Shown here piece by piece: positions 54,802-64,000 of a stretch of DNA of 64,000 nucleotides. A program made the translations under genes and the position numbers. The DNA is taken from the NCBI GenBank assembly GCA_963576475.1, contig OY754981.1, forward strand, positions 24,885,411 to 24,949,410. The letters are read 5' to 3'. The notes under the pieces were generated by a model. The model searched no databases. It had not been told where the DNA came from and was given only the letters and a program-made list of their open reading frames with translations. Positions within the stretch are counted from its first letter, which is position 1. The number at the start of each line of letters is the position of its first letter. This DNA is from Molanna angustata. Its lineage: Eukaryota > Arthropoda > Insecta > Trichoptera > Molannidae.

Positions 54802-55765
54802 CAGTTTTTTTCTAAAATAATCAACATTATTTTACTGAAAAAGAGTTTTAAAATTAAGTATAAATTCACCTAAAAAAACATTTTGTGTATTTTTTTAATT
54901 ACTCCATTTATACCACGCCGAAAAATCTCTTTTATTTTTAATATGTATAAAATCAAAGTGAATGTTCGAAATCGTTTTTTTCATTTCAAGTCAGCCCCCC
55001 TAGACATCGTGTCATTTATCTCAAAAAAAAAGAAAACTCAATGTATGCAAGTGACAGTTACCTGTCACTTCCATACGTTGAATTATCTTTTCTTGTTTCT
55101 TTTCTTGAACTAAAATGACACGTTGACAAGGGGAGCCGATTTTTTTTTTAATGCAAAAAATTAACATATTTTGGGTTAACGATCATTTGAATCAGGTAAA
55201 AACTGTTTTCGTCAGCAAGCAATACTAACCCTTACTAACTTCACAATGTATTTGACGGTTTTACTATATCATGTTTTGAATGAGGTCTTTATTATACACC
55301 CTCTTTTAAAACAAAATAAAAACAAAATAAATGTTTTTGATAGGTTAACGCCTTAATCCATCTCTGTATCAATCAGATGGTACTGATTTGGATCATCATG
55401 ACTTCACTATCGATCTAATACATTTTCTCACGTCTGTTCCATGAAAATAAAATAAATTGATTTTTACTGTCAACTCTAAGACTGACAGCGAAACGAAATG
55501 GCGCCCATTTGAGTCTTAAATCTAAAATTAAAATATAAAAAAAGAGTGAGGTTGTGGCCAACGCTATGAGAATTATTTTAATTCATTAAAAGTTCATTAA
55601 ACAGTAAACGTACATAGAACCATTTTTCTTTTTTATTGTAAAATTTGCAAAACTTGCAAGACTAAGATTGGATACAACAAGAGACATGAATTAGTTAAAA
55701 AGATGTCTAACTAAATTGTATCTTTTGAACCTTTCCATAGATTCGATTATGATGCAACTAAATTT
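54800..55765. other. A+T-rich; family M 3' scrap near 55540
   Basis: AGAGTGAGGTTGTGGCCAAC at 55543 matches the inverted family M end. No gene is supported. Confidence 0.4.
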
Positions 55766-55767
55766 AT

Positions 55768-56366
55768 TAGAAACGAGTGGGCTGTGGCGTACGATATACT
55801 CCTCAGTACCAAGTCACTCCACCATTATTCGAAATTTTGCATGGAAAATTTCAGCATTTTCATTAAATGAGTTTGTAAATTATATTTAATTTAAATATTT
55901 TTATTTGAAAATTGATAATTTTATGAAAGTGATGTGCTTTTTACCAATTTGAAAATAAAAATATCATATAAAAATATCATATAATTTAATAAAAATATGT
56001 ACGGCGTGTTTATTCTACTTAATCGATTATAGACTAAAGTACTCATTCGATTCTTTTAAAATTTTGTAAATTTGTATATCTAATACTCGCTTAGACCCCA
56101 TAAAATTTTAAAAGGATATCCGATCAATGCTTCTTAATTTTTTAACTGTAAATTTTTTGAAAGTGATTCCAAGCTCAGGAAACTAAAAATTTTGATAAAA
56201 TGGCATTGAAGAATTATTAAGTTTCCATAATAAAATATTTAATTAAAAAATAATTTAAAAAACTCATTTCATGAAAATGCTGAATATTTTCCATACAAAA
56301 TTTGAATACTTTGTAGAATGACTTGTTAGTGAGGAGTTTAGTGTTGACCACAACCACTCGTTTTTA
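55768..56366. mobile_element. MITE-like family M, fold-back copy
   Basis: The left part (55768-55980) is the family 3' half in minus orientation (AACGAGTGGGCTGTGGCG, CAGCATTTTCATTAAATGAG). The right part (55990-56366) is the 3' half in plus orientation, ending GACCACAACCACTCGTTTTT. The result is a long imperfect inverted repeat with ACGAGTGG/CCACTCGT termini. Confidence 0.85.
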
Positions 56367-56379
56367 CATGTATAGGTTT

Positions 56380-57240
56380 GACTACAATAATAAACATATA
56401 AAACAAATCATTTCATACAGAGACCACAAGAGTAGGTACACGTACAATGTACACATCATCAGTACACATCCATACCGTCGAAAATCTCACGTTTTACTGT
56501 CAGTTCATGTTTATGCTCTCCAATGTGCTTGGGAAATTCCCTGTGTTTTATTGGAAGCAGTCGGTTTTTTCAGTTATTTTTTTTAAATTTAACAACATCT
56601 TCTTCTTGTGCCTTTTTTAATGAAGGTTGGCGACCATCACACCAATCTCGTCCCAATTAAACAGCATTATTTTTATTAAACTGATATCAACATAATTGTA
56701 TTGATTTCGCATTATGTTTCAAAAATATAAGTTTGTCTTTTTGATCTCAATTTCATTATTTACTTTCGCCCACGTTGAATGATCATATTTGATGTTGTTT
56801 TTAATTGATTTTTGTTAATGTTTGATGTAGGTTACTGCCGATGAAACATATAAATTTGTACGTCAGTGTGTCCACATCCAGCGTACGTGGTTATAAATTA
56901 CGATAGATTAATAAATCTTTATTTGATTACGAAAAGTTAACTCACGAATTTCTTCCCAGCGAATTAATTTCGATTCTCAACAACTACTTGATGCCTATAA
57001 CCGAAATGCGACGGAGAAGAATCAATCAGATTTTTTAATTTATTTATTTAGTATTGATTTGATGAACACGTGTAAAGGACACTATTTGTTTTTCATAAAC
57101 AAACTGTCAAGCTATGTATCTAATATGTGATTTGAAGAATCGATCATCATAAAATTCAGCACTGTTGCCAACCGATCTCTAAGATTGAAACTAATAAAGA
57201 ATAAGATAGAATAATAAAATAAATAAAAAATAAAAACGAG
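56380..57240. other. A+T-rich, nothing supported
   Basis: No gene or element is recognised. Confidence 0.4.
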
Positions 57241-57254
57241 AAGTACGGAAGTCT

Positions 57255-57365
57255 CAAAAGATGGGTTAGATAACCAAAAAGATATTGGAATGGTCACGTC
57301 AAAAGAATGCAAGACGATAGATTTCACATATCGCTATTTAGGGGAACCCAGACGGGGGTTTGGGG
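57255..57365 (+). pseudogene. Decayed non-LTR retrotransposon tail
   Basis: The frame RYWNGHVKRMQDDRFHISLF corresponds to the W.GHV.RM..DR motif at 9330-9400. Only about 35 codons survive. Confidence 0.5.
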
Positions 57366-57617
57366 GTGTGTGTGTTAATAAGTTATTTAAAATAATTAAA
57401 TATCAGAAGATTAAGCTTATATTTTTTGCGTATTCAAAAAATATACTATTTAAACATCACCTCCAAATATGATATTATAAAAATCTGTCAGCTAAAAATT
57501 AGACATCAATATTTATATATTAGTTCGAACACTATTACAATTAAAACAGTATTTTCGACTTTGGCGGTTGACGCGTGAATGAATGCTCCAGTAATTTGCG
57601 GGCTGAAGTGCGGTCGT

Positions 57618-57672
57618 AATTCGTTGATTTTCGGTAACCTTCTGAGTCATTCGTTGTTTTTCGGTAACTGTC
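57618..57672. repeat. Short tandem duplication
   Basis: ATTCGTTG(A/T)TTTTCGGTAAC occurs at 57618 and 57650. Confidence 0.85.
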
Positions 57673-58249
57673 GGAAATATGCACATTACAGACAATCAGG
57701 AACGCAGCTTCAAGAGGAACTCAAAGAAGATTAAGAAGAATTTATTTCGCTAAGAAATAAACCTAAACAGGTTTAAAATAATTTTCAAAGTAAATCTTCA
57801 TCTCGAGCGTTCTTTGATGAAATAAATATTGGAGATGAGAGAATCAGAAAAGATGGAGCAGATATCGAACTAACTATTCGATAATTTCGCTAGATAATAA
57901 AAAATAACTGGACGTATTAAAATGGTCTTAAAAGTGTGAAAATAAATCGGCAGTGTTATTTAAACACCGCGTATAAAAAAAATCTAATCATGGTTGAATT
58001 ACAACCCGGATCTTTGATAGGTCTGCAATGTAACTGGATTATTATTATATTCTTAAGGTTTATCAATAAAAATAATTATATGGACGGGCTATAAACTATA
58101 TAATTTGGTGAGTTTTATTCTCACGATTACTATAAATGTGGGTATGTGCATACGCTTCACTGGAATAACTGATATTTTTGTAATGTAACAACTAATAACA
58201 TATGTGTAAATAACAAGATTGACTTGCACATCGCACCGATGATTTAAAG

Positions 58250-58900
58250 CAGAGGTTCCCAAACATTTTTGTGTCGTAGACCCCTTGCCATGTTTTTCGA
58301 TTTTTGGTAAACCCCCTACTTATCTGATATTGTGCTTCTCGGGCAACTAACAGGTACAGTGTCAAATATTAATTTAACACGCACCCGATAACAAGTTGCC
58401 ACATTCTGGAGACTTACGATATTAATTGTCTCACAGATCCAGACTGAAAAACAATTAAAAACTGTGTCTCCACCGGTAATCGAACCCGGGACCTTTGGAT
58501 CAGCAGTCAAATACCTTACCAACCGAGCCACGAAGGCCGTCAAAAATCAAAGTCAAATTTAAATTGTATGGTCTTAGATTTTATGGCAGACATAGGCGTA
58601 CAACCATTATAAATTAATGTGAGAAGGGGAATGTTATGAATGTTATCTTAGTTTTTGTGTTGATGGAACTTTAAGGAAATTTGAAAGTAACATGACAAAA
58701 AATGTTAAAATAAAATATTATACAACGAATAACAATAACAAATTGTTATGCGATAGGTACTATCAGTGTATGTTAAGATCCACTATCGTGGACCCCCATT
58801 TTCATTTCATGGACCCCCAGATTTTTTTTCGCTAACGTAGACTCCTTGCAGTTTGTCATAGACCCCTGGGGGTCAATAAAGACCACTTTGGGAATCACTG
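58250..58900. mobile_element. hAT-like element with 8-bp target duplication and nested SINE
   Basis: It starts CAGAGGTTCCCAAAC and ends CTTTGGGAATCACTG. It is flanked by ATTTAAAG at 58242-58249 and 58901-58908. The interior repeats TAGACCCC-type words at both ends and has no transposase. A family A SINE lies inside, so the DNA element is older. Core length without the SINE is about 440 bp. Confidence 0.92.
58334..58540 (-). repeat. tRNA-derived SINE, family A (copy 9), nested
   Basis: Nearly full length in reverse, with head GGCCTTCGTGGCTCGGTTGG and B box GGGTTCGATTACCGG. It is inserted into the hAT-like element. Confidence 0.93.
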
Positions 58901-58909
58901 ATTTAAAGT

Positions 58910-59700
58910 GTTGAATTATATTTAATAAGTATGATGTTGATGGTTGCTGTGTGTTATAATGTCGTGTTAAAATAAAATTAGATATAATATAACGAATATT
59001 TTTTGATGGACTGCTATCAATATTGTAGTGATTAGTGGGATGGGTTCATATAACAAATGACCTCGGTTCAATTTCAGTTTCAAAATAATTAGGATTTTAG
59101 GTATAGTTGCGAAAATGAAATGCAAGTTCGAGAGGAAAAGCTCGAATGTACATATGTATGTGTCAGTGCAAGACCTCATGACCAGGTAGCAAGACCCAGC
59201 GTCAATTAAGCAAGACTAAAATTTTATATGTGTAGGTATCTTTTATTTTTATTTTTTCCGATATTTATGATTTTTGTTTCGTGTACACAATAACTGACCA
59301 TTAATACAGAAATTGGTTGTTTAATTAGATGTAAGTCTTGGAGATATTTGTAAGACCAAGATCCAAACTAGAACAAGTAGGTATGTACGACCACATCCGT
59401 GAATGTAAGAACATGACTGCGCGTGCTCATTGCTAAGTACTAAATGATCCTGAATCATTAAAATAACCTTTATATATCCTAAATATTAGTTAAATTCAAT
59501 TTCATTAAGTGAATAACCTAATATAATATTGTATATTTTTTTCTATCATATCATGCATTGATAGCAACGTTAGTTGGAAGAAATGGTTAATGGCGAAAAT
59601 TCGTGCAAAAAATAGTGTGCAACGTATATTTGTATGTAAAGTCTTTCTGTGCACAATGTACAAAAAGACTTTTCTTTAATTAGCGTATAATGTCTAATTA
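58910..59700. other. A+T-rich, nothing supported
   Basis: Only a short SINE B-like scrap (TTAGTTGGAAGAAATGG) occurs near 59571. Confidence 0.4.
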
Positions 59701-59708
59701 ATTTTATG

Positions 59709-59830
59709 TGTTATAAATAAATAAAATATACAAAATAAATTAATGAATGAATGAATAAATAAATGAATAAAATAATAAATATATAAATTAATTAATAAAT
59801 AAATCAATAAATAAATGAATGAATGAAAGA

Positions 59831-59881
<51 letters not shown>

Positions 59882-59886
59882 ACAAA

Positions 59887-59969
<83 letters not shown>

Positions 59970-60042
59970 ATGTATAAATAAATAAATAAATAAATAAAAT
60001 TATAAATAAATAAACATATATATATAAATAAATAAATAAAAC
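59709..60042. repeat. (AAAT)n microsatellite
   Basis: A long AAATAAAT run with interruptions. The Phe-Ile-Tyr-Leu repeat frames are artefacts. Confidence 0.97.
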
Positions 60043-60900
60043 AAAACACATCCGTCAAGTTCCATCTAATGACCTCAAAGGAATTCAGTATTTTATTATG
60101 ATGAATTTGTATCTGGCACTGTTCCCATGAGATGTTGTTGTTTCATTTACTAAATACCGACAAAAACAAATTAATTAATTGCTCACAAGATAAAATTCAT
60201 TAGAGTCAAAAACGCCACATCAATAATAAATCGCATTGATTAATAATAATTTTGTTTCGGGATCTAGAATCGATTTGTATCTCCGTATGAACAAGCCGAA
60301 CCATCACAATGATATTTAATTATTGAAAATAAAAATCTTCATTATGATCGTTGATGCCTAATGATATCATGTTGCTCAAAAAGCGCGCCACAAACATAAA
60401 TATAATATTTTAATTTTTTTTTACTGTGTGAATAAATAATAGAAAAATAAGCAAATCTTTACTTCGTTATAACATAGGTGCCAGAAGAGAAGGAAAACAA
60501 ACTGAGTACAGAAAAATATTGAGTTGTAGGTATATAGATTATATATATTGGACATGGCAGAATACACAGGTTCAAATGAATCCCCTTACACGAATTAGTG
60601 TTAAAACAATTTACGATATAAAACGAAAATAGAATATTGTAAATTAATCAGGTATGAGTATCTTTATTTGTGTGAGGCACCGGCTAAGAATAGTGTTTCC
60701 ATCCTTTTCTATTGTCGAGGCAAAATATTATCTCACATAGTTCAGCAATGAAGTTCGCCACCCTTTCTTTTTCTCCTTTGCTTTCTTTTCAAAATGCTCT
60801 TAAAGTCTGGAAAATTGAGGTATTTTTATACTGTTTAAGATGTTGATACAATAAAAAAACACTCATCAAAAATGCATTGTCAAAATTTAAAGAATAAAAT
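60043..60900. other. A+T-rich; dispersed repeat R fragment at 60664-60790
   Basis: GGCACCGGCTAAGAATAGTG and AGTTCAGCAATGAAGTTCG match the 43.3-kb copy. Confidence 0.55.
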
Positions 60901-61136
60901 CTATGATCTGCCATATCAATGTGAAATAAATTTCATATTCCAACTGTCGATTCGTTCATGAGAATTCAATTCTCTGAATGAATCGACATTATTAAGCCAA
61001 GATGCGTGTACGAAGGAAAATTTTGTATGGCGTAGTGGACTTTTTGCATGCTTATAACACCAACTAGAGGCCTCGCAGCATATATGTTCCCATACATGGA
61101 TTTACTCAGAATTCGGAATAGAACATTTCATGTGAG

Positions 61137-61137
<1 letters not shown>

Positions 61138-61203
<66 letters not shown>

Positions 61204-61242
61204 TGTGTGTGAGTGTATGTGTGTGTGTGTGTGTGTCTGTGT
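61138..61242. repeat. (GT)n microsatellite
   Basis: A GT run with GTAT, GAGT and GTCT interruptions. Confidence 0.97.
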
Positions 61243-61755
61243 GTCTGTCCTTCCACCCCTTATAACTTTTGATCCGCTCAATTTACAGATCCCAAAATTT
61301 CAGAATATATAAAAAGTTATAGGCCTACAAAAATATTATACTCAGAATTGTGAATTTTTGTTTCAGTCAGGGGTTATCAACTTTCGAAATTTTGGTTTAT
61401 TTTTCCATGTATCTCAGAAACCATAAAAACTAGAACGCTGAAAAGTGGTATAAACATAGATAAATACAAAATCTCAAATTACTTATTTTAAAAAAAATCC
61501 AGGGTTTCTCAAACATTTTTTATTAAGAAAAATATTTTTTTATGATAAGTTTATGAGTTTAACTGCCTATATTTCCAATTTTTTTTTTAAATATCAATAA
61601 AAGCCGAAACAGCCCAACTAGATAATTTAATTTTCTATAAAAAATATTAACATTGTATTAGCACATCTCAAATTTTTTTTTAATAATTTTTATAAAAATT
61701 GAATTTAGTGACGACATTGCTTCATACAATTTGTATGGCAATCGCCTACACACAA

Positions 61756-62551
61756 TATCTAAGAAGACTTACCCCCACTTTCACCAAGGTTCCTAAGCGC
61801 TAAAATCAATTTTTTGATGCACTTAGCGTAAAATTTCGTTTCACCAAACAATCTTACTACCGTTAAGTGACGCCGGCGACTCAACTCTTAAGTGACGGTC
61901 TATTGTGGATCAAGTCATTCATCAACTTGTAACTAAAATTATTACATTTTAGCACTTATTGTTAGTTGTTTTGTGTCATAAGTGTTATATTTTATGTTAT
62001 ATTTGATTTTTCTATATTATCTAGATATAAAATTGAATTTTATTTAAAACAGCATAATTGATGTCAACGAAAACAATAATGGCGGTATGCACAATAACAC
62101 AGGTAGCAGGGGTAGAATAGCAGGTATGCGATATGTTTGTAAACATGGTATCAGGTATACAGCGCTAGCGGCCATTCACGACACTTATGCGAATATACCT
62201 ACTGATGAGATCAAAGTATTAGGTACTTTTTTTAAACAATTTCAAAACATGTAAAAATTGTGAACTACACACTGAATAATATTTGATTGTTATTTTAATA
62301 AAGGAAACAAGATAAATTATGTGTTCTTGATTTTTGAATATTTCTATATAATTTAATTTGAGTTCGTATTCCTGTACACCGGAAATTTAAGGAGATTTGA
62401 GCCTCGGGCTCAATTAAGAAAGTTGGTTTTTAGTTGGTGAAATGCAAATTCACTGAGTGATGCACTCAAGGATTTGAGCTCTGAGCAGGTAGTTAGTTGA
62501 TGATCCATTTGATATTCCTTGGTGAACACGGCCATTAATTGTTTGATACTA
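61756..62551. mobile_element. About 790-bp insertion with TTCACCAAGG inverted ends
   Basis: Comparison with the left-edge repeat copy shows extra sequence here. Near its ends are TTCACCAAGG (61779-61788) and CCTTGGTGAA. Further TTTCACCAAA and TTTGGTGAA-like words lie inside as subterminal repeats. It has no long ORF. The superfamily and target duplication are not resolved. Confidence 0.65.
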
Positions 62552-62740
62552 ATCTCCAAACATACATGCATACCAGCATGCTGTTTTCATATTCTGGGTA
62601 GGATCAAAGGACTGACCTCCATACTATCCTATCTTGACATACATACATAGGTACATGTGTTGTATAGAAAATCAAATATCTTAAAATATTAAATAATTTT
62701 GTTTTTATGGGATTATAGTTTTTTTTTTTTAATAAAAAAA

Positions 62741-62904
62741 TGAATATGTCCTTGTTAAACAAGTACATATACATCTCCCTACGTTCCCTAAAATAAGCAT
62801 AAATGCTTGTGCTAAAGGTGAACGAAATCGGTCGAGGCAGGATTCGAACTCGCGACCACTGGATTACTAGCCCAGCGCGCTAACCGCTCTGCCATCGACT
62901 CATC
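62741..62904 (-). repeat. tRNA-derived SINE, family C (second copy)
   Basis: In reverse: GATGGCAGAGCGGTTAGCGC head, B box GAGTTCGAATCCTGCC, and the AGCACAAGCATTTATGC body. Confidence 0.87.
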
Positions 62905-63104
62905 TGCTTTTGTTGGTAGTTTGGTACTTATTCTTCAACTATACATACTATCGTTATCGACAGTTGGATCTCATGTGTTACATGCAACTAGTTGTATCAA
63001 AAATGTATATAACAGAAGTAAAATAGTTTCTGTATGGGAAAATTGAGTGATCAACTTCATTATGATATTGTATGTGTCTCTATAGACAAGTGTATTTTTT
63101 CTAT

Positions 63105-63215
63105 CCACTTCTATCTTCCTCAAGGGGTAGGCAGTAAGAACCGAACACAGCATTCTTCTATCTTGACACATATACATCGCCTCGTCAACATTAATACACT
63201 GTCTCATACATCTTG
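63105..63215 (-). pseudogene. Decayed LINE tail (same family as 46125-46370)
   Basis: The minus frame reads MRQCINVDEAMYMCQDRRM then VLTAYPLRK, parallel to RRCMNVDEAMNACQDRKMW in the better copy. Confidence 0.65.
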
Positions 63216-63224
63216 TTAGTAATG

Positions 63225-63474
63225 TAATTTTACTTAAAATTTCTCAACAGGTATCATGTAGAAAGTGCATACTATGAGTTTCGTGACAATGTTTTTATGT
63301 GTTTGGTGTATTGTGAAAACTTTTATCCTCTGGGAATTTATATTTGTTTAAGAATATAATAGAAATGTGTTTCATAAAAATGCATTACGAGATTGTCAAC
63401 ATTTCAAGAAAAAAAAATGAACACAGGTACTATGGTGTGGAGAGTTTAGTGTTGGCTACAACCCACACGTTTTA
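63225..63474 (+). mobile_element. MITE-like family M, decayed copy
   Basis: It ends TTGGCTACAACCCACACGTT with a diverged interior (GTTTCGTGACAATGTTTTTA). Confidence 0.5.
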
Positions 63475-63479
63475 ATGTA

Positions 63480-64000
63480 AAAAGTCAAAATATTTACGTA
63501 TTATACACCTTTAGATATACATTATCGATGCTTAACAAAAACGCTTGTAGGTACAATATGTGAAAAAATCGATCGAAGCAGGACCCATCTACAACAAATA
63601 TATTAAAATACTCTTCCTGTGTTGGTATTGTATGTATAAATAATTATCAACAAACGTATGATGTGGGATAAAGGCGTGATAACGTATGTATTTACAAGGC
63701 TCACAAGGGGTATAGCTGTAGTTAGGTACTGTTATTATGTAAGAAGATGAGTTATATATGGATCGATGATGATGCTATTAGAAAGAGAGTATTTCATTGA
63801 AAAGATGACCCGCAGGGTACGACTGTGGACAATACAAAGAATGGCCGCAATTGAGGAGCAGGTAACCCAAACTGTGATCAATAACATTACAACTTCTTTT
63901 ATTTTAATTATTTATATTATTTTTTAAAATTAATTATGTATTAAATATTTAGAAATCGAAAGAGTTTATACGTAGAAAAGATACTCCCTCATATTTATTT
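63480..64000. other. A+T-rich end of window, nothing supported
   Basis: No feature recognised. Confidence 0.4.

Larger units (their letters stand above)
60930..63000. repeat. Dispersed repeat, right copy of the window-end pair
   Basis: From about 61310 to 61755, and again at 62552-62700 and 62940-62995, this is the reverse of 740-40. It also carries a (GT)n run, an inserted element at 61756-62551 and an inserted SINE C. The order of blocks is preserved apart from those insertions. Confidence 0.75.

Noticed and set aside
59694..60058. Phe-Ile-Tyr-Leu repeat ORFs
   Set aside because: Translations of an (AAAT)n microsatellite; no protein family.

Overview
This is an A+T-rich nuclear window from an animal, most likely a lepidopteran insect. 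The evidence is the base composition, the many AGGTA/TACCT words, abundant tRNA-derived SINEs, decayed non-LTR retrotransposon tails, small hAT-like elements and long dinucleotide microsatellites. There are no bacterial-style genes. Most open reading frames are chance frames or repeat remnants.

One real protein gene can be reconstructed: a neuronal-type synaptobrevin (VAMP, R-SNARE), on the minus strand from about 48.6 kb down to at least 41.1 kb. The start codon is split by the first intron: AT at 48312-48311, G at 44762. Coding continues in exons 44762-44633, 42843-42765, 41703-41624 and 41196-41145. Together these give an acidic N-terminus, a complete R-SNARE helix with the zero-layer arginine, the juxtamembrane tryptophan segment and the membrane anchor. 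The intron after 41624 starts with GC rather than GT. The last exon ends in a good donor, so the extreme C-terminus lies further downstream. Two candidate terminal exons (40274-40183 and 35351-35253) fit the phase, but neither is proven.

The rest is repeat-dominated. Region 1-8 kb holds one end of a dispersed repeat, two perfect palindromes, a hAT-like element with target duplication and a tRNA-SINE. Region 8.5-19 kb carries several decayed non-LTR retrotransposon C-termini, SINEs and short tandem duplications. Region 19.1-22.1 kb is bracketed by about 50-bp inverted repeats and filled with tandem arrays. Region 22-29 kb has an unassigned coding-like ORF, a nearly perfect 57-bp hairpin, a 37-bp tandem array, LINE tails and a SINE split by a 336-bp insertion. 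Region 29-41 kb is very A+T-rich and probably holds the synaptobrevin 3' introns and 3'UTR, with minisatellites broken by SINEs. Region 49-64 kb holds several copies of one MITE-like family (one of them a fold-back), a G+C-rich promoter-like island, a perfect 150-bp inverted repeat between AT microsatellites, a hAT-like element with a nested SINE, and an inverted partner of the repeat at the left edge of the window.

Coordinates of splice sites and palindromes were read directly from the sequence. Family names come from recognition of motifs, with no database search.
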